From Halorubrum halodurans (lineage in GTDB: Archaea > Halobacteriota > Halobacteria > Halobacteriales > Haloferacaceae), in NCBI RefSeq assembly GCF_002252985.1, contig NZ_NHPJ01000017.1, forward strand, positions 1 to 54,027: 54,027 nucleotides of DNA, read 5' to 3'. Positions 1-8,946 of this stretch are shown here, piece by piece (position 1 is the stretch's first letter; each line of letters starts with the position of its first letter). Position numbers and translations under genes: made by a program. The notes beneath the pieces were generated by a model that ran no database searches, had not been told where the DNA came from, and saw only the letters and a list, made by a program, of their open reading frames with translations.

Positions 1-822
1 GGTGTAGAGGGCGGGGGAGAGATGTTCCCCGCGTTGCCGTGGGCGGGCTGGTCAGGGCGGAGCCGAGGAGTCGGACAGGACGGGGCCAGACGGTGGGCGC
101 GGCGGCGGGGAGTAGCCGGGGCCGGCAGAGAACGCGGAGTAAGGCCGAAGTTGGCAGTCAAGAGTAGGGTTTAAACATAGCTATAGGAGCTGTCAACTAG
201 AGTCTCACAGCCCAGTAAGGTTCGAGGGGTAGGAGAATATTCTAATATGTGTCGCTTCGACTTGTTTTCCCGTCCTGCTGGGTGCACACGTTTGGGCGAT
301 CTATGTTCACAGAATCGCTTAGAACTTTTAGCCGAAAGAGATAGTAGTAAAAATTCTATTTTTATTAGTGGTTCAGAACGATTCGGACAGTTCCTTTGTG
401 GTGACTTCTCTGATAGCCGACTACCGTATTGCAGGGGTGTTGTTCGGTTATCTGGCGAATTACTGGTCCAGTTGTCACAACTCCGATTGGGCGTACGATA
501 TGATTTTCTCGCCAAATCACGAATTGAAATGTCAAACTGATTTTGTGAGTGTGGTTATTATGCTCGTCTCCAAATCGCATGGAGTGTATTGAATTTATAC
601 TAAGTGTATAGTATTACTAGATAAGGGGCCTGAGTGCGGGTGATTCTATTTCGCAGAGGGTTGGAAATTTTGGCTAAAATTCCGGCCATTAGTGGTCTCT
701 GGAAAGATCTATGGCAGATTACAGTCCAATCTAAATAAATAACTGAGGATACCCTTCAATCAATTGGAATATGAAGAAAATATTATAATAATTCGGCTCT
801 GACTACTAATTAGAACGATAAC
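1..822. other. gene-poor left edge
   Basis: No convincing gene is seen. The first 170 bases are very GC-rich. Frame 1 is open from the window edge to a stop at about 171, but its product would be almost only Gly, Arg and Ala, so I do not call it. From about 180 the DNA turns AT-rich, and the short overlapping frames on both strands there show none of the acidic bias of haloarchaeal proteins. Bases 775-815 are strongly AT-rich (a TATA-like run near 780-793) and probably hold the promoter of the following HNH gene. Confidence 0.5.
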
Positions 823-1338
823 ATGGAACCAGATGACCCACGACAACAGACCCTTCAGATGAATCGTAAAATCTGGGTTTGGGATACAGCCGAAAACCTA
901 CGAGAAATGTATTGGGGCAACGGAATGACCCTCAAAGACATCGCAAAGAAGGTGGGGGTTTCGATAACAACGGTCCACCGGCGAATGAAAGACCGCAAAG
1001 TTCCAACTCGAGGCCCCGGACCATGGACCAGACGCAGTACCTTCCGGACGAATACTGATGGCAACGAGGAAGCGTCCGGATCACACAGATCAGTCGACAT
1101 CCATCAACTAGTTATGGTCGCTGAGCATGGCACCAAAGCTGTGTACAACCGTGATGTCCATCATCAAACGAAGATTGCGTTCGATAATCGTCCGACTAAT
1201 CTCGAATTGCTATCGCACAGTGAACACACAACCTTGCATAACAGGTTAGAAACCCATCCTGAAAATCAATCAACGCTCTTCAAATTCGCAGCTAATGGGG
1301 AAAACAAACCAGATTATTTGGAATCGGCAAACACATAG
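823..1338 (+). CDS. HNH endonuclease with N-terminal helix-turn-helix
   Basis: The 171-residue protein combines a sigma-like/Tc3-like helix-turn-helix at about residues 20-60 (LKDIAKKVGVSITTVHRRMK) with a C-terminal HNH nuclease core at about 95-140. The core shows His113-His114, Asn122, the PTNLELL strand around 124-130, and His135 and His139. This order is typical of stand-alone or homing HNH endonucleases, which nick or cut DNA with a single metal ion. The start follows an AT-rich promoter region, and no gene lies close upstream. Base composition is more AT-rich than the copper genes to the right, which fits a mobile origin. It stands next to a hairpin-rich non-coding stretch. The endonuclease call is firm; whether it acts in homing, phage biology or defence is unknown. 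Confidence 0.8.
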   Translation: MEPDDPRQQTLQMNRKIWVWDTAENLREMYWGNGMTLKDIAKKVGVSITTVHRRMKDRKVPTRGPGPWTRRSTFRTNTDGNEEASGSHRSVDIHQLVMVAEHGTKAVYNRDVHHQTKIAFDNRPTNLELLSHSEHTTLHNRLETHPENQSTLFKFAANGENKPDYLESANT

Positions 1339-1419
1339 TTCTAAAATCAAATTCTACGTTCCCAGGGCTAGAGAGCCGTACTCGTCACGTCCGAGAACGA
1401 ATCTTCGGTAACCACTATT

Positions 1420-1556
1420 AGGCACTTGCGGATAAGTCAGCAAGTGCGATTTACGTGCTGATGTTGTCGATGTGGACTTAGCCGACAATCTGTTTCCATA
1501 CTTCCGGAGCGCAAGCGCCTCCCCGGATCACTCGTGTTGTGAGTGGTTTGTTTTTA
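1420..1556 (+). ncRNA. candidate structured RNA, four hairpins and T-tract
   Basis: Four consecutive inverted repeats occur in 125 bases of a gene-free stretch: GCACTTGC/GCAAGTGC (1422-1429 with 1440-1447), TTGTCG/CGACAA (1464-1469 with 1483-1488), a CCGGAG...CTCCCCGG stem around a GCGC-AA-GCGC loop (1504-1526), and CACTC/GAGTG (1529-1533 with 1541-1545). The last is followed at once by GTTTGTTTTT, a plausible archaeal T-tract terminator. No family was recognised. The density of hairpins could be chance or the relic of a mobile element. Confidence 0.28.
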
Positions 1557-1700
1557 GCTACCGGTAGGCGTGGAGTGTGATTTACCAAGTGATTAAGCAT
1601 ACGGACTGATTCGAGCGGTAAAAGTACTCAAAGACCGGAATTCGGCGTGCGAGGTTTGTGATGCTGATATAAAAGCTACAATCGCTCCTACGCCAGACTA

Positions 1701-1750
1701 GCACGAGTCCAGCGGAATCCCCCGGCGTCAGGACGCCGGAGGGTTCGTGC
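1701..1750 (+). other. two-level hairpin, possible IS200/IS605-type end
   Basis: An outer stem GCACGA/TCGTGC (1701-1706 with 1745-1750) encloses an inner stem CCGGCGTC/GACGCCGG (1722-1729 with 1732-1739, 2-base loop). Nested GC-rich hairpins of this type are common at the right ends of IS200/IS605 and IS1341-like elements, where they belong to the tnpB-associated guide RNA. No tnpB reading frame remains upstream. It may be a relic end, or simply a terminator or regulatory hairpin. Confidence 0.3.
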
Positions 1751-1984
1751 TGCCAGACGGATGACAACAAGCCAGAATACCCGTGTCAGGAGTGATAACT
1801 CTGTCTCTCAGAACACCACTCCGGACACCGACCCACAGACACACCGAGTCGTACAACTCGCACATCAACCCCGTGAAGCGACCACGAAGTCACAGATACG
1901 CCAGCAGGCCCGCCTTGACGAAGGCGCATTCCAGAGAACGCGACAGGCCCATCGAACGACGCACCGACGAGGAGGGCGAGCTGC

Positions 1985-2371
1985 ATGACCGCGACATCCA
2001 GCGAGTCGGCGTCACTTGCCATCCCACTGGATCCTGATAGCGTATTCGATGCAATCGGGAACCGTCGCCGTCGTCGCGTCCTGTTGTCCTTGTCACGGGC
2101 TCCCGATGAAGTCACTGCTGACGAGCTTGCGGTCGAAATCGCGGCCATCGAAAACGGAATTGACCCCAGCAAAGTCGGGAGCGACGACCGAACCCCAGTC
2201 TACATCGCATTGACCCAACGGCATCTTGAGACGCTCGATGGGGTCGGCGCGGTCGACTATGATGACCGTTCGAAGACTGTGACTTCGACGGACGCGACGG
2301 AACCGCTCGCCGAATACATTCGTCGACTCCAGACGGCCTGCTACAAGCCCAAGTCGGAGGAATCCACATGA
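1985..2371 (+). CDS. DUF7344-like winged-helix protein
   Basis: This 128-residue acidic protein has the haloarchaeal winged-helix pattern I associate with DUF7344. An FDAIGNRRRRRVLLSL helix at about 24-39 is followed by the ADELAVEIAA recognition region, an IALTQRHLETLDGVGAVDYD segment at about 73-92 and a short C-terminal helix. It is presumably a DNA-binding transcription regulator; no ligand domain is seen. It is the first gene of a tight operon: its stop overlaps the start of the next gene in an ATGA at 2368-2371. The ATG at 1985 follows a long region without genes. It probably autoregulates the operon, but no operator was identified. Confidence 0.75.
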   Translation: MTATSSESASLAIPLDPDSVFDAIGNRRRRRVLLSLSRAPDEVTADELAVEIAAIENGIDPSKVGSDDRTPVYIALTQRHLETLDGVGAVDYDDRSKTVTSTDATEPLAEYIRRLQTACYKPKSEEST

Positions 2372-3069
2372 CAGACACCCAAGCGCACGCCCTCGCGACG
2401 CTTCGAGACATCGACGCCAGCTTTCACAGGCTGTTCGAGGCGGTCGATACTGCGGATGAGACAGCAGCCACGCCAGTCCCAGACCCAATCACCACACTCC
2501 GACGTGCACGCTCGCAGATCGACGCTGCGCTCTTAGACCAGCACCGTCGAACAGAGGACAACCGACTCCCAGATGGCGGCTCGTGTGTCCTCCAGTGGAC
2601 TCCAACTACGTCTCCACCGCGGCGGCTCATTCTTGAGCCCGACGGCGACGGCGATAGCTGGACGCGGCGTGAACTCGAGTGGACCGGCGCCGGTTGGCGC
2701 AACTGTCGTCGCGACACCATCCGTGATGTTGCGATCAGCGCCCCCGGGGAACCACGCTACCCAGACCCCGTCGATCCGCCAACACTCGACACGCTTCTCG
2801 CCTTGATTCGCGGCACCTGGACGAATCCGGACCCGGACGTTTTCGTCTTCGATACGGCCGGGATGACTGAACAGGGCGTCCTCGTGGCTGTCGAGGACGA
2901 ACTCCGGTATCGAGGAGCCGATAGTCACCAGTGGTACACCGTCACCGACGAAGCGGAACTCTCTCATCACCTCCAGCAGCAAGGGCAGCCGACCATCCAG
3001 TCGCTCTCGGAGACGTCGCTGACGCGCCACCACTTCACCCCCAGCCCACTCACCAATGACGGGGAATGA
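2368..3069 (+). CDS. hypothetical protein, middle gene of nuclease operon
   Basis: The product is a 233-residue acidic soluble protein that I do not recognise. An N-terminal helical part (1-60) precedes a beta-rich central part with several Trp residues (about 75-120). A possible alpha/beta part follows (about 155-215) with PDVFVFDTAGM, then a glutamine-rich tail. There is no signal peptide, membrane segment or clear catalytic motif. It overlaps the upstream winged-helix gene by 4 bases and the downstream nuclease gene by 14 bases, so the three are almost certainly co-translated and may form a complex. A role as partner or specificity subunit of the nuclease is inferred from position only. 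Confidence 0.65.
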   Translation: MTDTQAHALATLRDIDASFHRLFEAVDTADETAATPVPDPITTLRRARSQIDAALLDQHRRTEDNRLPDGGSCVLQWTPTTSPPRRLILEPDGDGDSWTRRELEWTGAGWRNCRRDTIRDVAISAPGEPRYPDPVDPPTLDTLLALIRGTWTNPDPDVFVFDTAGMTEQGVLVAVEDELRYRGADSHQWYTVTDEAELSHHLQQQGQPTIQSLSETSLTRHHFTPSPLTNDGE

Positions 3070-4105
3070 ATCCCCACTCCCGGATGGGTACGCCGACCAC
3101 CTCCGCTCGCTGACGGAGACAATCCAGGCACTCCGTGGAACGCTCAAAGCCGACCACACACTGTCAACCGACCAGCGACTGTTCGCACGCCGACTGCTGT
3201 ACTTGGCGAACGAACCGATCACGGAGACCGTCCGCCTGCTCCCCGAGCCAGCCGAAGAAGATGACTCAGTGGATGACCGGCCCGTGGGTTCGACGGTGGA
3301 GTATGCGGAGGCAGTCACGACCATCGAACAGCAGCTGTCGTGGCTACTTCGGCCACTCCGAACTGGAGAACCGGCAGCCCACCACTACGACGAAGCACCC
3401 ACTGAGAAGCTCACAACAGCCCTCGAGTACACGACAGCCCTTCGAGACATTCTGTCATCGGTCCCGGAAGATAGTCCGGTTCTCGCCGACAGAGAGGACA
3501 TCAACCTCGACAACGTTGACCCGCACGTCGGGGGGCGTGGGAATGGTGATGGACGGTGGCTCGAGTATCAACTTGAGCGTGCACTCGGACGCTGGGGATA
3601 CCGTGCAGCGACACGCCAACACCTCTATAGTATGGAGATAGATGTCGTCGCCAGACGGAAGGAGAAACAACAGCAGCCCAGCGACTGGCTCGTCGGTCAG
3701 TGTAAAGACTGGACAGACGACCCAATCACACCGACGGCTCTCTTCCGGTTGTGTACGGTGGCGTTTGCCTGTCGTGCGATGCCAGTGCTCTGTCACACGA
3801 CCGAGTTGACGCCTCGGACAGAGAAACTGGCGCGTGAACTCGAAGTGCGCGTGCTTGAGCTACCAGACTTAGAGCGTGCAGAGCTGCCTGCCCCACAGAT
3901 TGCCAAACCAACGATGGAATTCCGAGAATGGGAGCCACAGTACCGTGCTCGCGAGCATCGTGGCATGTTCCCGTTGATGTTCCGCAGCGAGCCAGGGAAA
4001 CGCTTCAGCTACGTCCCCGGGTTCAAGCCAGTCGGCAACGACGCCGATTACGAACCGATCGAGAATGATCGGGATGACGATGCGCATCCCGCTGCTGGTC
4101 ATTAA
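3056..4105 (+). CDS. Mrr-like PD-(D/E)XK nuclease
   Basis: The protein has 349 residues. The N-terminal half (1-140) is helical and without recognised motifs. The second half carries a restriction-endonuclease-like core: Glu170 in the RWLEYQLERAL helix, Asp196 in MEIDVVARR, and Gln215-Cys-Lys217 in WLVGQCKDW. These match the E...D...(E/Q)xK metal site of the PD-(D/E)XK superfamily and look closest to Mrr-type enzymes. About 80 further residues (VPVLCHTTELT region and beyond) complete the fold. It should cut DNA, perhaps modified or foreign DNA. It is the last gene of the three-gene operon; its start lies 14 bases inside the previous gene. There is no methyltransferase nearby, as in type IV restriction. 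Confidence 0.75.
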   Translation: MTGNESPLPDGYADHLRSLTETIQALRGTLKADHTLSTDQRLFARRLLYLANEPITETVRLLPEPAEEDDSVDDRPVGSTVEYAEAVTTIEQQLSWLLRPLRTGEPAAHHYDEAPTEKLTTALEYTTALRDILSSVPEDSPVLADREDINLDNVDPHVGGRGNGDGRWLEYQLERALGRWGYRAATRQHLYSMEIDVVARRKEKQQQPSDWLVGQCKDWTDDPITPTALFRLCTVAFACRAMPVLCHTTELTPRTEKLARELEVRVLELPDLERAELPAPQIAKPTMEFREWEPQYRAREHRGMFPLMFRSEPGKRFSYVPGFKPVGNDADYEPIENDRDDDAHPAAGH

Positions 4106-4248
4106 CTCTCTACAGGATTGGACACCGAGTGTCGAATTATACTTCTACTGGCCAGGAGCGAAATTCTCTGAAATGTCCTTCGGAGATCTGGCGAGACATA
4201 TCCGTCTGCGAAAACCGTATTGTTATCCGGCAACAGGTACTGGTACGG

Positions 4249-4704
4249 ATGCCCGTTCCGGTTGACGAACTCATGAGTGACGATCCGTTCCCGATCAAGC
4301 CGGACACAAACGAGTACCGCGCTCTCAGCTTCCTTGTCGCACACCGCGAATACGGCTTCACTCCACACGAAATTGCGGCTCGAACAGCCCTCAGCAAGAC
4401 TGCCGTGTCGAACACGATGGATCGTCTCTTCGAGCACGGGCTTATCGAACGAGTAGACAACGTCTATTACGTTGATCCAAGCCGAGCCAGTGAGCTAAAG
4501 CGACGGCTCGAATCGCTCGATTCACTCGTTCAATTCTTCGAGTCAGCACCCGACGACAGCTACGCCGAAAAGGGCTGGGAACAGGAACTCCCTCCCTTCG
4601 ATCCAGATGGAAAAGCGGATGCCCCGGAGGGGAACTCCAAAACGGCAGAAGCACAAGCAGACGCCCTCATCGCAGATATCGAAGATTGTCGTAGAACGGA
4701 ATAA
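4249..4704 (+). CDS. MarR-like winged-helix protein, putative orphan antitoxin
   Basis: This 151-residue protein starts MPVPVDEL; I chose the ATG at 4249 because the family begins this way, although the frame is open from 4129. A MarR-type winged helix covers about residues 20-70 (FTPHEIAARTALSKTAVSNTMDRL), followed by a coiled ELKRRLESLDSL helix and an acidic tail with GWEQELPPFD. From family knowledge, close relatives in haloarchaea sit directly before a PemK/MazF-like toxin and act as its antitoxin. Here no toxin follows: only 89 bases separate it from the convergent copper ATPase gene. It may be a remnant, or an antitoxin working against a toxin elsewhere. Confidence 0.7.
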   Translation: MPVPVDELMSDDPFPIKPDTNEYRALSFLVAHREYGFTPHEIAARTALSKTAVSNTMDRLFEHGLIERVDNVYYVDPSRASELKRRLESLDSLVQFFESAPDDSYAEKGWEQELPPFDPDGKADAPEGNSKTAEAQADALIADIEDCRRTE

Positions 4705-4793
4705 CCTCGCTTCCGTGCTACGTAGCACCCATAGGACTGTTCGAAGTGACGGTTAACACGCCGGAATTCTTCTTGACGTAGCCAGAATAGGGC

Positions 4794-7076
4794 TCACTCA
4801 GCGGGCTGTGCCTCCGTAGCTGGTGTCCCGCGGGGAAGCTCGGGAATGGACAGATCCACGCGGCGGAGGAGCTGTGCATTGATCGCGACAATCACTGTAC
4901 TCAACGACATCAGAAGCGCACCCACTGCGGGGGAGAGCAGAATCCCAATCGGTGCCAACACGCCTGCTGCAAGCGGAATCGCGAAGATATTGTAGCCGGC
5001 CGCCCAGACGATGTTCTCCTGCATCTTCCGGTAACTCGCCTTGCTCAGCTTTACCAGCCGAACGACGTCCATCGGGTTGTTCTGGACGAGGATGACGTCC
5101 GCCGACTGGACCGCAACGTCGGTACCGCTCCCGATTGCGATGCCGACATCGGCCCGCGTCAGCGCCGGCGCATCGTTCACCCCGTCGCCGACCATCCCCA
5201 CGAGCTTCCCCTGGTCCTGGAGTTCCTGGACTTTCTTGTCCTTGTCTTCGGGGAGGACTTCCGCGAACACCGTGTCGATGCCCAGTTCGTCGGCGACAGC
5301 GTTGGCGACGTCCTGGGAGTCGCCAGTCAGCATCGCTACCTCGATGCCCAGATCGTGGAGGGCGTCGACGACGCGGAAACTCTCCTCGCGGATCACGTCG
5401 GCCATCGCGAACGCGGCGATCAACTCTCCGTCACGAACGAGATACACCACCGTCTGGGCGTTCTGGCCGGCCTCGTCAGCGAAGCGCTGGAGATGGTCGG
5501 GGATCTCGCTATCGAGCTGGGTCAACAGGTTCGGCCCGCCGACGTACACCTCGTTTCCGTCGACGTTCGCGCGAACCCCTCGGCCTTTGATCGCCTCGAA
5601 GGCGGTCGCGTCGGGAGTAGTTAGGTCTCGCTCGTCGGCAGCCTCGCGGATCGCTCGGGCGATCATGTGTTCGGAGTCGCTCTCGACGGCCGCCGCCAGC
5701 GCGAGCGCGTCGTCCTCGTCGACGCCGTTGACGGTCGCCATGTCGACGACGCCGTGTTCGCCCTCGGTGAGCGTCCCTGTCTTGTCGAAGATGATCGCGT
5801 CAAGGTTCCGCGCATCCTCCATCGCGATGCGGTCGCGAACGAGCATCCCGTTCCGAGCGGCGAGCGACGTGTTGATGGCGACGACCAGCGGGATGGCGAG
5901 CCCGAGAGCGTGTGGGCAGGCGATGACGAGTACCGTGACGACGCGTTCGATGACGGTCACGTCGAACGAGACCGCGACGGTCCACGCAATCGCCGTCACG
6001 ACTGCCGCCCCGAGCGCGACGTAGAACAGCCAGCCTGCCGCCCGGTCGGCCAGTACCTGCGTCTTGGACTTGCTCTGCTGAGCTTCCTCAACCAGGCGCA
6101 TGATGCCCGCGAGCGTCGTCTCCTCGCCCGTCGCACCGACGCGGACACGGAGACTGCCGTCGCCGTTGATGGTGCCGCCGATGACCTCGTCACCGGGCTC
6201 CTTCGAGACGGGCTTGGACTCGCCCGTGATCATCGACTCGTTGACGTCCGAATCACCTTCCTCGACGGTGCCATCAGCAGGGACACTTGCGCCCGGCCGG
6301 ACGAGCACGAGATTGCCTTCCGAGAGTTCACTGACGGGAACTTCCTCGGTCTCCCCGTCGTCGGTGATACGCTCGGCGGTGTCCGGCATCAGTTTCGCCA
6401 GTTCGTCGACCGCGCTGGAGGCCCGCCGGACCGACCGCATCTCGATCCAGTGGCCCAGCAGCATGATGTCGATCAAGGTGACGAGTTCCCAGAAAAACGC
6501 AGACTGCGTCGGGAAGACCACGCTCGCGAGGCTGTAGACGAACGCGACAGAGATGGCCATCGAGATGAGCGTCATCATCCCCGGTGATCGATCTTTCAGC
6601 TCCGGCACCGCCATCTGAAGGAACGGAATCCCACCGTACGCGAAGACGATGACCGCGAAGACGGGGTTGATCCACTCGCTCCCCGGGAATGCCGGGACGG
6701 AGAAGCCGAGCCACTCCTGCAGCATTTCGCTGTACAGGAGGACGGGAACCGACAGGAGTGTCGAGACGAAGAAGCGCCGCCGGAACATCTGCTCGTGGCC
6801 TTCGTGCATCCCGCCATGGCCCTCGCCGTGTCCCTCGTGGGAATCGTGACCGTGGCCGTCGCCCTCGTGGCCGGCGTGCTCGTGCTGCTCGTGGGACGCC
6901 ATCTCACCTGCTGCAGCAGGGTGAGCTTCCTCCTCCAGTAGCTCCTGTTCTACCCCTTCCTCGTCAGATTCCGCGACCGCTTCATCGTGCTCGCCGTGTT
7001 CGTGCTGGTGACTGGTGGTGTCCGGCTGGTCCTCTCCTCCCGGGGAATTCTCAGCTGTATCTTTGTGGTCGTCCAT
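4794..7076 (-). CDS. copB: CopB-type copper-exporting P1B ATPase
   Basis: This 760-residue membrane pump hydrolyses ATP to export copper (Cu(II) or Cu(I), also Ag). The first ~105 residues are an acidic, His-rich tail with many GH, EH and HEGH groups in place of an HMA domain. Metal transport is assigned to the P1B-3/CopB class by the CPH motif (Cys387-Pro388-His389). Also visible are TGES in the actuator domain, phosphorylated Asp431 in DKTGT, TGDSQ and GDGVNDAP. The nucleotide-binding HP dipeptide is replaced by SEHM. The gene is followed on the same strand by nothing close, and the copZ gene lies 149 bases upstream, also on the minus strand. Apart from the N-terminal tail it is nearly identical to the second CopB at 27382-29508, so a recent duplication or recombination is likely. 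Confidence 0.93.
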   Translation of the reverse strand: MDDHKDTAENSPGGEDQPDTTSHQHEHGEHDEAVAESDEEGVEQELLEEEAHPAAAGEMASHEQHEHAGHEGDGHGHDSHEGHGEGHGGMHEGHEQMFRRRFFVSTLLSVPVLLYSEMLQEWLGFSVPAFPGSEWINPVFAVIVFAYGGIPFLQMAVPELKDRSPGMMTLISMAISVAFVYSLASVVFPTQSAFFWELVTLIDIMLLGHWIEMRSVRRASSAVDELAKLMPDTAERITDDGETEEVPVSELSEGNLVLVRPGASVPADGTVEEGDSDVNESMITGESKPVSKEPGDEVIGGTINGDGSLRVRVGATGEETTLAGIMRLVEEAQQSKSKTQVLADRAAGWLFYVALGAAVVTAIAWTVAVSFDVTVIERVVTVLVIACPHALGLAIPLVVAINTSLAARNGMLVRDRIAMEDARNLDAIIFDKTGTLTEGEHGVVDMATVNGVDEDDALALAAAVESDSEHMIARAIREAADERDLTTPDATAFEAIKGRGVRANVDGNEVYVGGPNLLTQLDSEIPDHLQRFADEAGQNAQTVVYLVRDGELIAAFAMADVIREESFRVVDALHDLGIEVAMLTGDSQDVANAVADELGIDTVFAEVLPEDKDKKVQELQDQGKLVGMVGDGVNDAPALTRADVGIAIGSGTDVAVQSADVILVQNNPMDVVRLVKLSKASYRKMQENIVWAAGYNIFAIPLAAGVLAPIGILLSPAVGALLMSLSTVIVAINAQLLRRVDLSIPELPRGTPATEAQPAE

Positions 7077-7225
7077 GTATCATGTTCTCTTTTGAGGTGG
7101 TTCCGCCGGCTTCCTGAAAGTTCGGTCCCTGGAACCGTACAGCAGGGTCAAGCTGGGCAAACTCCGAAGAGAACGGGGGACCGTTCACCCAGGAGCGTAA
7201 TGTGCTATCCCCAGAGATACACTAC

Positions 7226-7423
7226 TCAGGCGTGGGCAGTGTATCCGGCGTCTTCGACAGCCTCAACGAGAGCCGAAGCGTCGGCGTCACCATCAACCTT
7301 CGCCTGTTCAGCTTCCCGGTCTGCGGTTGCGTCGGTCACACCAGGTACCTCTTGAAGCGTTTCTTCTACCGTCTGTTCACAGTGGCCACAGGTCATCCCC
7401 TCAACGCTGATGGTCGTTGTCAT
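7226..7423 (-). CDS. copZ: CopZ-like copper chaperone (HMA domain)
   Basis: The product is a 65-residue single HMA (heavy-metal-associated) domain with the GMTCGHC metal site near the N-terminus. It binds Cu(I) in the cytoplasm and hands it to Cu ATPases. The longer open frame to 7507 adds an unlikely basic extension; the ATG at 7423 gives the same length as its paralogue at 36301-36498. It is divergent from the Lrp-TRASH regulator gene, with a 131-base shared promoter region, and lies upstream of copB on the same strand. Copper control by the neighbouring regulator is expected. Confidence 0.92.
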   Translation of the reverse strand: MTTTISVEGMTCGHCEQTVEETLQEVPGVTDATADREAEQAKVDGDADASALVEAVEDAGYTAHA

Positions 7424-7495
7424 ACGTATGAATGTATGTCCTCCCCCCTTTAGCGGATTTCTCCTTCGATAGGCTGGTATGAGGTTCGGTTTGAC

Positions 7496-7510
7496 TTTAG
7501 AATCCAAATA
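7496..7510 (+). promoter_or_regulatory. putative Lrp-TRASH operator, copZ/regulator promoter
   Basis: TTTAGAATCCAAATA lies 45 bases before the Lrp-TRASH start, in the divergent promoter region. A matching TTAGAATCCAAA stands at the same place in the second copZ/regulator pair (36542-36553), and a symmetrical relative, TTTGGATTCCAAA, stands before copA (37231-37243). The repetition beside copper genes suggests a binding site for the TRASH regulators. Confidence 0.45.
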
Positions 7511-7554
7511 GAGATTGTCGTGATTCTTTAGTTACTCGCCAACGGCGTGCTACT

Positions 7555-8154
7555 ATGCGCGACTTGGACGAAACTGACCTCGAGATTATTCAGCTACTGA
7601 TGTTGGACGCTCGTCGACCGTACAGTGAGATCGCAGATGTTGTAGACCTCTCAGCGCCGGCTGTGTCGGATCGGGTCGAACGGCTACAGGAGATGGGCAT
7701 TATTAATCGGTTCACGCTTGACGTCGATCGCTCACAGCTCCGAGGCGGAATTCCGGTACTGATTACGCTCGATGTCGAATCAGACAGCCATAGCGCTGCA
7801 TCGATCAAAGACGATCTCATCGACGAAGGCGCCATCAAACACGTATTCACCACAGCCGAAGCGGACCTAGTCCTGTACGCCAGAGTCCCAGATACAGATA
7901 TCGCAAGCTGGCTTGCGGATACCATCGACACCGGAGCAATCGACGACTTCGAGGTAACGCTTCTCGCAGGCGCTAACTGGGCACCAGAATTGGGGGAAAC
8001 GGAGTTCGCGCTCTCCTGCGCACAGTGTGGAAATACAGTTGACAGTGAAGGAACAGCCACCCGCATCGATGGAGAGCTGTACCAGTTCTGTTGTCCATCG
8101 TGTGAGGCTCGGTTTGAGGAGAAGTACGAGCAACTCCGAGAGGGCGCTGACTGA
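7555..8154 (+). CDS. Lrp/AsnC-family copper regulator with TRASH domain
   Basis: The protein has 199 residues. Residues 1-60 form the Lrp/AsnC helix-turn-helix (DLEIIQLLMLDARRPYSEIA...LSAPAVSDRVERL), residues 65-140 an AsnC-type ligand/oligomerisation domain, and 150-190 a TRASH metal-binding domain with Cys155-x2-Cys158 and Cys179-x3-Cys183. This architecture matches the Halobacterium salinarum copper regulator VNG1179C, which senses copper and activates a Cu ATPase gene (family knowledge). It is transcribed divergently from copZ. The paralogue at 36633-37223 has the same arrangement next to the second copZ and copA. Confidence 0.9.
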   Translation: MRDLDETDLEIIQLLMLDARRPYSEIADVVDLSAPAVSDRVERLQEMGIINRFTLDVDRSQLRGGIPVLITLDVESDSHSAASIKDDLIDEGAIKHVFTTAEADLVLYARVPDTDIASWLADTIDTGAIDDFEVTLLAGANWAPELGETEFALSCAQCGNTVDSEGTATRIDGELYQFCCPSCEARFEEKYEQLREGAD

Positions 8155-8211
8155 TTCGGGATTACGCGCCGTACTTTATGACTTCTCCCTCGACTTTGGT
8201 CGTTGGAGAAG

Positions 8212-8946
8212 TCACTCGACGTCTGTCGCCTGATAGAAGACCAGCACGCCGATTACGAGGAGGCCGACGGTATATGCGACGGCACCGCCGAAATCCCACG
8301 CGTCGATGCTCGACGTGAATGCCGCGTCGAAGAGCGCGTTCGTCGCGTAGTGGCTCGGCAGTAGCGTCGTCCACTCAGGCGCGTCGGTCGCGAGCGGATT
8401 CTGGAACAGGAGGACGTCGACCATCGGCGAAAACAGCATCACGTACACCCCGCCCAGTCGACCCAACACGATGCCGACAACAACCCCGAGGATACCGTAC
8501 GTGAGCCCAACCAGCAACGTCGCGGCGACGAACGGAACGGTCGATTCGGGCGTAAACGCGAATACGGCGACGACAACCGACGCCATCGTGACGACGACGA
8601 TCCCGAGTCCGAGCGTACCGACCCGTGAGACGACGAGGTCGGTCGCAGTATAGCCGGCCAGCCGGAGCCTGTCGTCGGCCGCTTGCGACGTCTGGACGAG
8701 GAACAGTCCGACGATACCCGAGAGGATGGCGACAGTTACCGGCGTCATGAACGCCGCCGCGAAGTCCGTCATGGGGACAGTGAGCCTCGTTCCGTCAATG
8801 GTCGCCGGGACATCAACATCCGGGACGAGCAGGACGAACGCGCCGATGATGTACGCCGGCAGGAAGACGAGCAGCGCCAGGAGGACCGGCGTCCGGCGGA
8901 ACTCGCGAACGCCCATCCGCACGGCGGTCGTGATGCGGCGGTTCAT
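8212..8946 (-). CDS. ABC-2-type transporter permease, second subunit
   Basis: This 244-residue membrane protein has about six hydrophobic segments: one near residues 19-40, a long exposed loop with VPDVDVPATIDGTRLTVPM, then five segments. The pattern resembles NosY/ABC-2-type permeases. Its ATG overlaps the stop of the preceding permease gene at 8946, so the two probably form a heterodimer. With the ATPase (9689-10510) it would make an exporter; the substrate is not evident. The whole operon has a paralogue at 42250-44460, to which this protein corresponds as 43708-44460. Confidence 0.82.
   Translation of the reverse strand: MNRRITTAVRMGVREFRRTPVLLALLVFLPAYIIGAFVLLVPDVDVPATIDGTRLTVPMTDFAAAFMTPVTVAILSGIVGLFLVQTSQAADDRLRLAGYTATDLVVSRVGTLGLGIVVVTMASVVVAVFAFTPESTVPFVAATLLVGLTYGILGVVVGIVLGRLGGVYVMLFSPMVDVLLFQNPLATDAPEWTTLLPSHYATNALFDAAFTSSIDAWDFGGAVAYTVGLLVIGVLVFYQATDVE

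Noticed and set aside
1..171. Open frame from the window edge to a stop at about 171
   Set aside because: The product would be nearly all Gly, Arg and Ala; the open frame follows from the GC-rich composition.
171..592. Several overlapping short open frames on both strands
   Set aside because: They overlap each other, are not acidic like haloarchaeal proteins and contain no recognisable domain.
1582..2172. Open frames in both strands before and across the DUF7344-like gene
   Set aside because: Overlap with the better supported gene at 1985 and no family-like residues; the frames are shadows.
5041..6587. Long plus-strand frames across copB
   Set aside because: They are antisense to a clear P-type ATPase with all motifs; long antisense frames are usual in GC-rich genomes.
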